Below the pieces are notes generated by a model that was not told the DNA's origin, made no database searches, and saw nothing but the letters and a program-made list of their open reading frames with translations. Below, one piece after another: positions 24,171-36,932 of a stretch of DNA of 64,000 nt; positions within the stretch are counted from its first letter, which is position 1, and each line of letters starts with the position of its first letter. The position numbers and the translations under genes are program-made. The DNA is taken from the NCBI RefSeq assembly GCF_019059575.1, contig NW_024883032.1:1-64000 (forward strand), written 5' to 3'. The DNA comes from Amphibalanus amphitrite (Eukaryota; Arthropoda; Thecostraca; Balanomorpha; Balanidae).

Positions 24171-27100
24171 GTGAGCGAGACGCACTGGGCCGCAGGAGTT
24201 CAGAGGATTTGATAAAGTGTGCTGTACAGCGTAGCTTTATGGCGATATTGTGATAGTCAGGCCTAAATTATAGGTTGAGGCATTTAATAAGGAAAGTTTA
24301 TTTGGCCATTATAATAAATAAATGACAGGTACATTGGCGTACGGGTTCAAAAGTGTACATTTATCAACCATCAACAGTTGTCGACCATTTTGACATACAT
24401 GAGCCTCATCTAAGGTGTGTTTAAACTCTGTTCTCTTGTTGTGCCAGCATTGTTGTTAATTTTCTTAATTTCCGCCTCCATACACCGTTATCAAACGTCA
24501 ATTTTTCAATTTAATTCTTCGAAGGCAGGATACGAACTTTTACGGGAGCAAAGTTGTACTTGGCGACAGTGTCTTAGCACATTTGCAATGACTGACGCCT
24601 TGGTCCAAAATAATGAAACTATATAGGTATATGATCATTTGACATGTTTTCCTCACTTCTATGGCCGTGTCCCTGCCTTAAACATGTTCAATCTGTTACA
24701 TATTCCCTGTTCTCGGGTGCAAGTGTTCGCAGTTTGTCGATAACCATTTCGCTATTTATTAGGCACACCACACGTGACACATATTTTCGAATGACAACAA
24801 TGGGAGCCACTGTTGAATCATCCACACTTTCTCCTCAAACAGTAATACCCGGCTTTCACCGAGTTGTAATTATTTTTAAGTTCATGATTTTTATTGTGGA
24901 TTCGTATGTAGCGTCCAAAGCAAAGGTATAATGCGTCATCATACAACACATTTATTGCTTCACCTGAACGTCCTCCTTATACGGTAGTTCCAGCGCAATA
25001 GCTCACCTCAGTTCTCGTTTCACCAATTTGCATTCCGCCGCGTCTCGTGCGGTCATTCTGAGGGCACGGTGCAGCGGACGGGGTGAATAGAACCTGCCAT
25101 CTACAAAAACGGCCTGACGCGGCCGGCGCCGACCGCGGGGTGCACATGCGCTGCTGCCCTCGGCTGCACGGCCCCGCGGCTGACTCACGGGGAGGGAGGC
25201 GGTTCTGTTTGTGTTTGGTTAGCCACTGGGAGTGACGAAACGCCCCCTCCCCGGCCGCGCCGCCCCCTCGAGTCCCCCCCCCAGACCGGCGCTGCACCCG
25301 AGACGACCGAGTCAGGTTCAGTCTGACGCAGCGAGTCTGCTGTCGACTCGGCGCCAAATGAATCGTCTTATCTCTCCAGTTTATCGCAATTGAAATGTGC
25401 GCCGTTATTGTCTAGATTACAGTTTACACCTCGAAATCTCGATATATCGCAAATCAATCTGCAGCTTCAGAGCAGCAGAGAGCAAATATCACATTTCTTT
25501 AGGACGTGCAATGGCGGCAATGACGTGAAAGGGCATTTCGTATGGAATGTGTATGTCGAAGCGGCTTAATTTTCACTGCTAGTCAAATGTCGAATGTGAG
25601 AATTTTAACGCTAATTTGAACATTAGCGTATGATTATGAAAATTACGTGCCAAATTCATTCACAATAATTGCAAGGTATTCACAGCCTTTTCAGTCGCTT
25701 ATCAACTCAAGACATTTGACGCGCTAAATGCCATGTGTGTAAGTCAGCTAGGTACAGACATTTGGGAAATTAGCTTAAACCAACGCTTCGAAGGCGTTTG
25801 TGTAGATGTTGAAAGCATTATATACCGCTGTTGGTTGTCTAGCGAGTTATCGCTTGATATCTTTTTGGTCAATCATTACGTAAACAAAACCTAATAGCGA
25901 CCATTTAACGTGGTCATCAAATCCAGGTCTAGCCTGTCTAGGGCCAGGGGTCATCCGCTAAATGACATGTCATTGCAAATCTCCCTTCACATATGCCGTT
26001 TTCTCAGTGTTACCTCACCGCCAGATTTGCTGGCTCACACCTTCTGACGTTACGAGTGACTATATTGGACCTGTGTCACACTGGCAAAGCTGTGACTGCC
26101 AGCGTCACCGGGGTATAAGCTACTCACCAGGCTAGCCTGATAGCCGCTGACTGCTGACTATACGAGTGGTTTCTAACACCGGGCTTCCGGAGTGTCGCTA
26201 TATCAATCCCGTTCTATTCTGGGTATAGTTTCACTGTACCGAGTTATCAATACGTTGACCGGTCGCGTGGTATGATAACGACTGACGTGAGGACTCTAGT
26301 CCCGATTGAGGCGCTCCAAGATGCTAAATATAATCACAGGTCAAATTTATTCGCTGCAACATCCTCCGCTCTGTCAGCGTTAGCACGTCAAAGCACACGA
26401 AATATGTGTGTGCAGCTCTGTCAGAATACAAGCAGAGTCCAGCCTATAGCACCGTCACGCTCCCTGCCTCCTCGTAGTCTGGGACGACACGTCGGCTAGT
26501 TTTATTAGCTGTTTGACGACGCGCCGTACAGAGAATGGACTCAATTAGTGAGTGGCTGACCAGGTCGTAAAACAATCAAGTGTAGTTCACAAACGCTGCG
26601 GAGCGTCAGTCGAGTCCCCCAGCGTGACGCACGGTAAACGAATTTCGGAGAAGAGCAGGCGCGTTCCGACTGAGCGAAGAAGTCAATTGGTCTGTCTCGC
26701 CGGCACCGCGCCGTCACCGGTCATTGGTCAGTGGTAGCTCACTGGTCACTGGTCAGTGGGTGTGACTCGCCTCCCTAGTGGCGCAGTCACCTCGGTCGGA
26801 TGTTTTTGTTGGCGCCCCGAGCGGCCAGTGGGAAGGTAGCGTGACATCAGCGGAACTCCGGCCGACTCATCCGCCTCCTCGCCGCCCGTCGGCCGGCCCG
26901 GAGGGTGAGGTGACCACTGGTCGCCGTCCACGCCACCCACCCGCGTGGGTCGCGCTGTCAACGGTACCGCCTGAGCGTCACGGCACACACGTGACGTGAG
27001 TTCAGCCGCGGGGGGGAGGAGGGCGGCAGTGGCACATACGCACCGCTGCGTGCAGGCTCGCCGGCGGCGGGCAAAACCTGTGGACGCTGCGAGGACCTCA

Positions 27101-29302
27101 CCAGGTCACCGGCTTGTCAGAGTTTAGCACTCTGACGTAACCTCTACGGCTGAGAAGCTGGGTCAGAATTCGGCTTATTCCGAGTCCGAGTCAGTGGGTT
27201 ATCAGTCCCTCAGCCGAGGCAGATGACGGGTTGGTATGGGTGCATCATCCAGTTAGTCGGGTTGACACATGACGCTCTAAGCGAGCAGCTGATTTCAGGG
27301 CTCGTTTGCTGCGCTTATTACCGGATGTGACTCAACATGTATACGGGTGGTAATGCATTGTTCATAACCATGAAGAAGATTTCAATGGATTAAAAAGTGT
27401 CGTAGGCGCAGAAGCGGCTGTTTATATGTCGCAGGGCAGGGAGACAGTATTTTATTTATTGGTGACATTTTTAAGACACCAAGTAAAGGCGACAATAGAA
27501 ATTGTTTACAGGTGCTCGAAACTTGAGTGGATGGCTTGCAGTGACCAAAAATGAATGACTCTTCTTAACAAATGATATTCATACGCGCAGTTTTATGAGC
27601 AACTGCTGCTACAATGTCGCTACAATTCTGCTACAATTCAACAATGTCGAGCTGCTACAATTGCTGTAAATGTCACCTGCACGCCGTCCGAACCCTTTCC
27701 TTTTAACCCGCGTGCACCGGACCGAGCCATAAGGCGGATGTGGCGCTCGCCGACGCCGGCCGGCCGGGCCTTTGGCGTCCGCTGGGAACCGAGCGGTTAC
27801 CGATGGTTACTGGGCGGTTACCGGATGGCTACCGGACGCCGCTCAAGGTCGCCGCCGCTGGAATTCCAGTCGGCAGCACCGGGCCGTCGTCATCGCGGCC
27901 CAAATAAACATCTGTGCCCTGAGGCCTGACGGCGCGGGGTGGCCTGGGGTAGGTGAGCGTCGCCGCCGCTGGCCTCCGCCGAGACGTCTGGGCAGTGGTG
28001 ACATTCCACGCCGTTGTCACCTCAGCAAGAGTGAGGCAAAACATGTGCCTCCTCAGCCGTGTCGTATGGTGGCGACGGTCGAGCTCTAACCGTGTTGGGT
28101 TCACGGACCGCTGTGGCAGGGCGCGCCGTGCGGCCACTTTGATGGTTATCGTGCGATACGGAGAAATCATAATGGGAAACTCGTGAGATTGGGTTGAGCG
28201 TGGCTATCGGTTTGTAGTTCACACCCTTGGTTTATCTTTCCTTGCAAATGACAGAGCGTGTGACATTTTTTCCTATGAATAGCACACGGACAGGAACACG
28301 ATGTTAACTTTAGCGCAAACGTGTTCTGCCATTGTTCGCTTTTAAAAGTTCATATTTCGCGATCCAACGGGCCGATTTTCACCATCCGTGCGGTGCCGGC
28401 CGACTTGGCGTCCACGCCGACTCCGTCTCTCGTCTCCTGTCTCTCGTCTCCCGTCTCCCGTCTCCCGTTCACAGTCTCCATGCCTCCCGTCGCCGTCGTC
28501 CGCAGACGATACCATCCGTCCCGTTCCGTTGCGTCCCTTCCCGCCCGTCCCCGGTAATGGCTGGTCGTTCCCACGGTATCCAGCGCGGTGCGACCGTTAC
28601 GTCGGCACGCTGTAATGGCCGCGTCTCCACCGGACGTCCGCCGTCCGGCCGCGTCGCGATCCGATCGGTATCAACGCCCTATCGCAGCTTCTCTTCTCTC
28701 ATCCTCCTGACTTCTCAGCTCCTGATTTCTCACCCAGCTGTTCCCTTATTTTCCTCTCTCTTCTCTTTTCCTTGTCTCTCGTGTTCGCCGCAATCCTTAC
28801 GCCATCTTTATTTTTCTTTATTGTATTCACCACTCAGTACCCTCCTCATCTCTGTTCTCAATTCTCATCCTACTTTTCCATGTTTTCAGATATCCGTAGC
28901 TTTCTCCCTCTCTTCTTTTTCGTTTGATACGCTTCTATGGATAAACTTGGCTCGACCGTCCGGCGTTTCAAGACTAAAGGTAACAAATGATGATACTTTG
29001 TGCTCGCTAGAAGCTGGTAAGCAGCGAACTCTCTGCAAACTTTGAGTCTCAGGGGCTGCGGACCCATCCAAACCAGTCGACTTTCTGCTGGAGTAGATGC
29101 CCGAATCGTCCAGAAGGCTGTGGATCTTTCTGGACCCGACATACATATAGAGTCAGAAGCCGCTGAAGTCGAAGGCTACGGAGTGCGGACCCTTCTAAAC
29201 CCGCCTAGTCTGAGTCGAAGTCGGAGTCACCTGATTCGGAGTCGCCGGAGTCCCGGTGGAGTCGGTGGCGCGTATCGACGGCGGCGGCAGCGTGGCCGGG
29301 GC
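24171..29302. other. Non-coding stretch, possible long intron
   Basis: AT-rich to about 26.2 kb, then mixed. It contains a CTGCTACAATT-type short tandem repeat at about 27601-27668 and GTTACCG-type repeats near 27790-27835. No other exon with good splice sites was found. If exon 23983-24170 joins 40247, this is the start of the intron. Confidence 0.4.
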
Positions 29303-29369
29303 CAGGGGCGTAGGCAGGGGGGGGGGCACTGGGCCATGGCCCCCCCCTTGGGCGCCGAAGGCGCCCTTT

Positions 29370-29404
29370 GCGATTGGAGGGCGCCGAAGGCGCCCTCCAA
29401 TCGC
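29370..29404. repeat. Perfect GC-rich hairpin inside hAT element
   Basis: GCGATTGGAGGGCGCC, loop GAA, then its exact complement gives a 16-base stem. A related imperfect copy with the same GGAGGGCGCCCTCC core follows at about 29444-29467. It lies close to the left end of the hAT element. Confidence 0.9.
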
Positions 29405-29639
29405 AAATGCAATTGTGATATAATCGAATCGAAAAACAATCGCGACTGGAGGGCGCCCTCCAATCGCGAATGTGTTTACAGGGAAAATACGGATGGAGGG
29501 CGCCCTCGGAGGACGCCCATTCCAAATACGCCCTCCAAATACGGTTGGAGGGCTCCCTCGGGCGCCCTCCAACCACATTTGTAGGCTGTAGCTCTCTAAG
29601 CGTAACGGTGGTCGCCTATGTAAGCCGCTGTCCTGTAAA

Positions 29640-30395
29640 TAAGCGCCCTCTCACCCGAAGGCGCCCTCCTGTAGGTCGCTACCCTGCTACACATTGCCGC
29701 CCTTCTGCTGATCGGCGTCCTCATAATTATTGGCGCTCTTCTACCTATTGCGCCCTCATGTGAAATTTTGAAGGCCGCCTTTCTCCCTTTTGGCACCCTC
29801 TTGTTCAGTGCCGCCCTCCTACCTATTGGTTCCCTAGTCCTTCCTGTTGAATGCTAATCGGGGCCCTTCTCCTATTGGCGCCCTCGTGTTGATCGCCGCC
29901 CTCCTAACCACTGGCACCCTCCTGTTGATCACCGCCCTCCTATCTACTGGCACCTTCCTGTTGACCAGCGCCCTCCGCACAGACGCCGTCCTGTTCGTGT
30001 CATCCTCTTGAGCAAAGGCGCCCTCCTCACCATTGCCACCCCCATTTTAATCGTCACCCTTCCGCTCATTGGCGACTTGCAGTTGATGACCGCCCTCCCA
30101 CCTATTGGCGACCTCTTGTTGATCGCCACCCTCCTATTGGTGCTCTCCTGTTCCTCGCCACCCTCTTACCTGGTGGCGCCCTCCTGTTGATTGTTGATCG
30201 GGGCCCTCCTACCTATTGGTGCCCTCCTGTTGATCGCTGCCCTTCTATCCATTGGCGCCCTCCTGCTGCTCGCCAACTTCCTACCTATCGGTGCCCTACT
30301 GTCGAAACTCGGGATGTTGATCGGGGCTCTTCTACCTATTAGCGCCCTCCTGTGGATCGCAGCCCTTCTACCTATTGGCAACATCCGTTGATCGC
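29640..30395 (+). repeat. GGCGCCCTCC minisatellite inside hAT element
   Basis: Some twenty degenerate units of about 30-36 bases contain GGCGCCCTCCT, CTGTTGATCG and CTACCTATTGG. They create low-complexity frames on both strands, such as IGALLPIGALLLIAALL on plus and RRAPIGRRAPI on minus, which are not genes. The units share the GGCGCCCTCC core with the hairpins at the element's left end. Confidence 0.85.
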
Positions 30396-30444
30396 TGCCC
30401 TCCTATCATTTATTTACTCCTTTGGCATGTTCTTCAACTTAGTC

Positions 30445-30633
30445 GTTCTATTGCACATAGTTGATGTCTTGCCTGTGAAAACTGCCACAAATGAACGTGC
30501 ATTCAGCACAATGAATGAAGTACCTATACCTACCAAAACTATCTACGCTCTACGATGCATAAAACACGTCTTTGGTCTTAACGGATTGATCCTACTTTAC
30601 GTGCATCATGGCATCTATATGTATTACGATTAA
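30445..30633 (+). pseudogene. hAT transposase C-terminal (dimerisation) domain relic
   Basis: The frame reads IVDVLPVKTATNERAFSTMN, followed about 20 residues later by a segment ending in LNGLILLYVHH. This matches the pattern of the hATC dimerisation domain: a LP(V/I)-(S/T)-(A/S)-x-x-E-R-x-F-S motif followed by an R-LNGLALL-like helix. Only this C-terminal part survives. The zinc-finger N-terminus and most of the catalytic region are not visible, and the upstream sequence is minisatellite. It sits in the expected place, toward one end of a hAT element with proven target duplications. Confidence 0.78.
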
Positions 30634-31294
30634 GTATTGTCAACAGGTTCGGCCGCAACAGCAGGCATCTGAAGTTTCGGTGATTGAAACTGGTTATGTG
30701 GGTACACTGTATGCACCTGTGAGAAGGCTATGAAGGCTGGTCTGAGGTAATTTGGATGATGTTTACGCATCTCGCGCTCCGGTATCAATCCGATACGGTG
30801 ATCTGGTGCGTAGATATGCCACCGCCAATAAACTTTTATAGGTACATCGAAACCCATGAGCCAAGCTTTCTATACAGTTTGTGTGGCAGCGGCCCGACCA
30901 AACCTTAGGTATTTTTTATACCTTCAAATTTGGTAAAAGAGCGAGAGGAGCTTTGAACAGTGATCGTATAAAAGGCGTGCCTAAAAAGCGGAGGACAAGG
31001 TTGTTTTCAAAAATTTCGCGCGCCTTCGGCGCAGCATTTCAAGACCACTTGACCTTTTGTGACCTGGAGTATAAAGAATACACACGATGCAAAATCAATG
31101 CAGCACGACCTATACGAGGTTACGCAAAAAAAAAACTGGTGGCATGGTAAAAAACGCCTCCCAACCCCCCCCCCCCCCCCGTTGAGTGATTTTTTATCTC
31201 GCGACCGTATGGCGCCCTCCTTGGGTAAGGTGGCGCCCTCCAAACCCTTGGCCCCCCCCCTTCGCGATTTTCTAAATACGCCGCTGGCCGGGGC

Positions 31295-34200
31295 GTGTCC
31301 GTCGCAGGCGCGCCGGGAGCGTCGACCGGACGGCGAAATCGGCCGGAAAATCGCCCGCTCGGCTGCTCACGAGCCCGCACGGTCTGCGGCCGGCCCGCGG
31401 AGCACCAGAGCGCAGGAGCACCGAGGAACAGGAACACTGGACAGAACGGGCACGGCCCACCAGATAGGCTTGCGGAGCATCGGAACACGGTGCACAAGAC
31501 GGTGAAAGGCCGGAGCAAAGGCCGGACTAGCCAGACGAGCACTGGAGCACATGGCATGAGCACGGGACCGGGCGAGCAGCGGACCAGCCAGCCAAGCATC
31601 AGGGCCCTGGGTGGGTCCTGGCTACGTCAGCTGCCGACAGCAGATGTGACGCTTCGCTGACCACCGCGGCCGCATGTTAGCCGATGTTTGTGCATAGATT
31701 ATTACGTTGGTTATTCCACCGGAGGCGCAAACACTCTGACGTCCTCAGGATGACATCTGTTGTTGATTTATCTTCGTATCGCAGCTTGTTCGAAAACAGA
31801 GCAGAGCTGTGACAAGAGCTGTGACAGAAGCTGTCGCAGCCTCCTCCGGAGTGCCGACACTCTGACTGTTCAGGCTGTCATCCCTGACAGTCGTCAACTG
31901 GGCCTCAGTCGCTCCCTCTTTGACTCCACTGACCCCGCGTGCCGGACAGGGCGTCCACCTCTGACAGCGCGGTACTGATGGCGCTTCTCACCGGTCACTC
32001 GGAGACAGATCGAGCTGCGAAGCCGGCCTGCTCAGCTCAGCTCAGCTCAGCTCAGCTCAGCTCAGCTCAGCTCAGCTCAGCCCGCTTACTCAGCTCATGT
32101 CGTCTCGCGGCACATCATCACTCGATGCGTCACTGCCCGTCTCGCCGGCGTCAGGTTCGCCGCGCCGTCGGCGCGGCGCGGCGTCTGGCGCCGACCTGTC
32201 AGCGGCCGCCGTCTTGGGGCGCTAATTGCCGAAGCGGGGTGTGTTTTTCTGCAGCTGGCCGACGCTGCAGCTGCTCCCCGCCGCCGACTGAGCGTGCCAC
32301 GTGCCGACACGTGCGGACTCCGCCTCGACGGGGCGCGGCACCCTCTGCGGGGGCGGAGTGCGCCCGGGCAATCAAAAGGAGAAGATGATATCCCGGGCGC
32401 GGCTCAATTGTTTTAAACCGCTGAAAGTCATCGGTGTAGTCCCGCCCGCCGGCTCTATGCGTACACACCTACTCCGGAGTCTCTCGCCGTGACCTGACCG
32501 TGGCGCGCCAGCTGGCCGGCCGCCCTGACCCCGTGAGTCGGCAGTTGGCCTCCTGCCCTCCAACCGAGCCCGGGGCGAGCTGGCCCCGTGCCCGAGCTTC
32601 CCGACATCACCTGCTGTCATGAATATTCCGCTGAGCTGGCACACGGGGCGCCCCGTGAGGCCGAGCCGCCCCGTTGGAAATGATGGGGCCGGTGCGACTT
32701 CTAAGTAGCTGAAGCAGCTTCGGCTGCTCGGCTGTGGATCGATCCGTTCCCCAGCTGGCGGCTGCCGAGCTGCCGTCTGCGGGTCGTCCAGCTTCCAACC
32801 TTTGGCTGCCCGAGATCGATGGCCGCTCTGCACTGCTCGCTGGGCGGACAAAATTGTCTCCGAACAGACACCATCAATTTTCTCGAGTCCTCCTGTGACG
32901 GGCGCTGATGATTGCTTTGCCGTGAGGCACCACACGGTTTGTCGGAACCAGAGAGGAGCGGGAAATGCCGGACATGTTGCAGAGTGCCAGGGGTTGCACA
33001 TCGGAGTGCTGGTGATGGCACTCGCCTGGGCGCTGCAGATGCTGCACAGGAGTGATGGAGATGACACACGGCAGTGCCGGACATGACGCAGGGTGCCGAG
33101 CTCAGGGTGTCTGCTGCACATAGAGTGCCGACAAGAGGGTGTCTGCTGCAGACAGAGTGACGGGAGGTGAGTGAGTGCCGCGGCGCGTGTCTAGCGCCGC
33201 TGATGCAGACCACGTCCGATGGCGATAAATAGTCCGTAACCGACGGCCCGTCGTCTTCGTCTGGCGCTCGGGGAGCCCGCCGGCCCAGAACGGTCTGAGC
33301 ACCGCACATCGCGCCACTGTGGGCAGACCGCAAGCCAGGGCAGCCCGAGAGCTGCACATTGCGCCACTGTGCAGGGTAGACTCTGAGCCAGAGCAGCCGG
33401 CCCGAGAGCTGCATTGCGCCCCGGTCTGACCCGACTGCACCAGTATTTGGGGCAGGCTCCTGGCAGCTTCCTTTTTCGGGAAAACAGGAGGATTCGATGA
33501 CACAGCCTGATGGCGCGGCTCCCGCACGAAGTAGGTTCCATCCCTGGTGACGCTGTCTAACCGGACCTCCCGGGTATAGAGATGGTCCGACCTCATTTAC
33601 AGTATGGCCGCCAAGGGAGCGATTAAGCCCACTTTTGGAGCACATCGCGCGATTGCTAATATCTCGCTCAGCTAAGTGCGCGAACGGTTTAGCTTCAAAG
33701 GCGCTGTTTCGTGGCTAGCGTCAAACAGGCTTATTTTGCCTTGTTTATTTAATCATCGAACATCTGACGTAATCGGGTGATTATCAGCAATTTGCGTTGC
33801 AATTTTTTTACATTTCACATCTGTTTTGCCGTTTCGCTCGTTACTGTGTCAGCGGTGATGCTGCCATTTAAATGACACCTATCACCGATCTGTAATACAA
33901 CCTGCGTCTGACGGATGACGCGTCTGCCGCCCGCTGTCAGACGTTTCCTACAATGTTATCTGTCTTCGACCCAGCGACCGTGTCCAGTGTCCAGCCCGTC
34001 GGCCACGCCCGTTGGACCGCGCGGGCTGGACATGCTCGGCGGCTGTCGGCGGCCCCTCTGACCGCGCTTCCTCTGCCAGTCCGCTCATGCATCCCATTTT
34101 AATGGCCTCCCGGGCGTCGCCACGACTCTCGCAATGGTCAACCACGCTTCACTGCTGCCGGTAACGAAGACCGCTAGCGCTTAGTGATGGTCGACACGAC

Positions 34201-36037
34201 CCGAGTGTGGCAGCCGCGCTACTGGATAATGGGTAATGGTGAGCATCAGCCTGACAAGATACCAACCGGACGGCAGAGCCTCGGATGAAGGATAGTGGTT
34301 GATAACAACATGGCCAGACTCCCGGCAGCAGCGCCACTAGATAATGGTTTATAGTCAGCGTCAAAATGACATGACACTGGACAGTGGCGTTATTTCATAA
34401 TGGTTGACATCATAACGGCCACCGTCCGAACAGCGGACAGCCCATCAATAATGGACAACGCAACAGAGAGCTCTTGGTGTCAGTTAAGGACAGTTAGCGG
34501 GAATAAGAACACATAAAACAGACTGGAATATCGACGCACACGCAGTCCTCACACTAAAACAACCACTTTCAGCGTCAAAACAACCATAGTTCAACGACAA
34601 AATGCATCTCCTGAGGCGACCTAGCGCCTCTCCTCGCCTCGAGCTGCAAAGCGTTCAATCTCTATCGCTGTGCTGACGTCGACCATCAGTCGTCTAATGA
34701 ATACGTCCATAGCATAATGAGCAGAGGCACTGAAAAATGACTTCAGAAACCCGCCCTTCAGTTATGAATGAACACAATACCGAGAGGCGTCAATGTATTT
34801 AATCGTGGCATGAACTGCCGACAGCAGACCCCGGTCGTGTTTGAAACAGGAGTTAGAAGCCATAACTGCCACCTGAATAACACCTAGACATAGCTAACCC
34901 AGTTTTTAGCACAACTCTCCTGTTTTATCGCCAGCACGACCCCTGGCCCGCCAATACGTGCACAAACCTCCCGCTCCTGTGGCGGCGAGGTCAGCTCGGT
35001 AATAGCAGCTGACAGGCGCGGAATGGCTGCCGTCCCTCGTGGGTTTAACGGGGACCGAGAAAACACCCGCGATCGATACCCGGGCTCGGACAGAGTGCTG
35101 GGCAGCGGCGGGGGCGGCGGCGGGGGCGGAGTGGGGGCGGGTCCAGCTCTTACCGTGATTGGACTGGCCACCGGCATCGTCAAAGCGCGCTCTGCCGGTA
35201 GTGGAGCGGAGCTCTGCACTCTGCGGAGCCGTATCCAGGGGTGACCGGAGCCGCAGCGGCTGCTCGGAAACTTTGGCCTTTTAACTTCTCCGGAAGTGAG
35301 ACCTAGGATCAGAGGCAGGTTGATGGATTAGAATGGGAAACGTCTCATCCTCTGGCTTCTAACCTCGATTGGTGCTGGAAGTCTTCTTGTTTTGTTGTTA
35401 CAGAAGGCCGATCTCTTTCCATTCCAAAGTATGCGATTTCATATCGCCCCTTTGGCATTTGCTCGGTTGAGTGACCGCGCTGACCTCTGCCGGTCACGTG
35501 GTCGGTGTCCGTGTGGCGGAACGTGAGTCACGTGACGGTGACGTGGCAGACGGCCGTCTGTTTCACCGCTCCGACCGCCGAGAGACGGGAGCGGCGGCGG
35601 CGGCGGCAGCGAGCGCGACATTTACATGGAAATGGAATGGCGCTCCGGTGGCGATCGGTGGAGCCTAACGGAGTCACCGCGGCGGCGAGACGCGCTGGAA
35701 AACGCAGCAGGAGCGCCAGAGAACGGCGCTGGAGCGTCCCTTTCGCCGCAAAGGCGCGGCACGGCTCGAGTGGAGGTGCTGAGGGATACAGAACACTGAA
35801 CAGTGAAACGTCAGTCGCTCACTCAGCAGGCTAAAATGGGCACGATCGTCTGTTCTCAGTTGGTCCTAGGAGCTCGAGAGGCTCTTTCGTCTATGGGGAC
35901 GTGCCTGATCACGGTAGAACATAACTCGTGTCAGGCGTGTTATAATGGGCAGCACTCCCATCAGCTCATTCAAATACCTTTTTATGTCCAGAACGAAAGG
36001 GAATGTTTAGGCACGCGTCGGCTGTACAGATGAACCA
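31295..36037. other. Non-coding stretch
   Basis: Contains a pentamer array at 32036-32083, short duplications at 33080-33170 (GGTGTCTGCTGCA) and 33290-33420 (GAGAGCTGCAYATTGCGCC), and GGC-rich patches at 35100-35130 and 35595-35615. The minus-strand frames of up to 314 residues at 32.4-33.6 kb are low-complexity and built on those duplications. No gene is supported. Confidence 0.4.
32036..32083 (+). repeat. (GCTCA)n pentamer microsatellite
   Basis: Nine or more exact tandem copies of GCTCA. Confidence 0.95.
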
Positions 36038-36041
36038 TTAA

Positions 36042-36932
36042 CCCTCGCCGGCACAGGCCATTTTGAGTCCTTCGACGGCACAAGGGGGGGGGGGGGTGGT
36101 ACGACCCCCCTCGCGTTTGGCCCCTGATGGAGCTAGAGCTTCGCGGAAAAACGAGCGTGTTGCCCGTCACAATAGGAAGCCAATGATACCCAATTTTAAG
36201 GTCCTAGGTCATCGGTTGACCTTCCAGGTCAGGTCAATGACCCAAAAATCGGGAATATCGGGACCTGTTAGAAAGTCGTAAAGCGTGGCTGCTAAGGGGT
36301 TTTCCGGGGTGCTGATCACGAATATCGTGTTAGTTTTGATCACAGATGATTTCGCTAAGCGTTTAGACTAGGTCGGGTCAGGTCAGGTCAGGTCAGGTCA
36401 ACCGGTAGGGGTCGTGGCGGGTATTCGTAGTACCTGTCATCCGCCTCTGACAGCTTCGTAACATGTTACGAAGGCACCAAAACTACTTCGTAAGTGTTCA
36501 AATGCTTGCTAAATAATTCGAATTCAGCTCCAAAAACTAGCCTAGAAACATGTAAAACTCGAAAAAGTGAACCGAGGTCACCAAAGGTCAATGACCTTAC
36601 CTGACCTTCGGGTGACCTTAACACCCACCCTAATGCATGGGAGCAACATCAAATCACATGTTTCAACGTTTGAAACCACGAAAAGCTTGCAAACGCGCGG
36701 CTAATGCGAGCCGACATACGCCGAATCGCGATTTCGGCCAAACATGGTCACGGAAAAGAGGTCACGGGTCAAAGGTCATTGGGGTCAGGGTCATGAAATT
36801 TTCAGGGTAGGTGTAAAATTGATCAATGCGAGGGTGCTGAAAGCTTCGTCGCGATCAGCCGCTTTTTACGCGAGTTATTCGCGAAAAACCTTAGGGGGGG
36901 GGGTGGCATCAACCCCCCTGTGCCGGTGAGGG
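36042..36932. mobile_element. TTAA-flanked MITE (piggyBac-type), element B
   Basis: Flanked by TTAA at 36038-36041 and 36933-36936. The terminal inverted repeats are CCCTCGCCGGCACAGG at the left and its near complement CCTGTGCCGGTGAGGG at the right, each followed inward by a long G run and ACCCCCC. There is no transposase frame. The interior is rich in GGTCA half-sites, including a tandem GGTCA run at 36375-36400 and a GGGTCA-A-AGGTCA direct repeat at 36766-36778. The start of this element is also found truncated at 53421-53590. Confidence 0.88.
36766..36778 (+). promoter_or_regulatory. DR1-type nuclear receptor motif in MITE B
   Basis: GGGTCA A AGGTCA is a direct repeat of two nuclear-receptor half-sites with one-base spacing, the arrangement preferred by RXR/USP- and HNF4-type receptors. 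Half-sites are abundant across the element, so this may be chance within a GGTCA-rich repeat. No evidence of function exists in the sequence. Confidence 0.4.

Larger units (their letters stand above)
29303..31286 (+). mobile_element. hAT-superfamily transposon, degenerate, with exact 8-base target duplication
   Basis: The element begins CAGGGGCGTAG at 29303 and ends TACGCCGCTG at 31286. The termini form a short imperfect inverted repeat (CAGSGGCGTA) followed by G runs. It is flanked on both sides by the identical octamer GCCGGGGC (29295-29302 and 31287-31294), which is diagnostic of hAT insertion. It contains a relic of the transposase C-terminal domain at 30445-30633 on the plus strand. The rest of the transposase region is absent or replaced by a minisatellite of GGCGCCCTCC units, so the element is not autonomous. 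Confidence 0.88.

Noticed and set aside
30191-30391. Hydrophobic protein (IGALLPIGALLLI) as a membrane protein
   Set aside because: It is a frame across the GGCGCCCTCC minisatellite in a hAT element; the opposite strand gives an equally repetitive frame.
32372-33645. Minus-strand frames of 249 and 314 residues
   Set aside because: Built on short DNA duplications and of low complexity; no recognisable motif.
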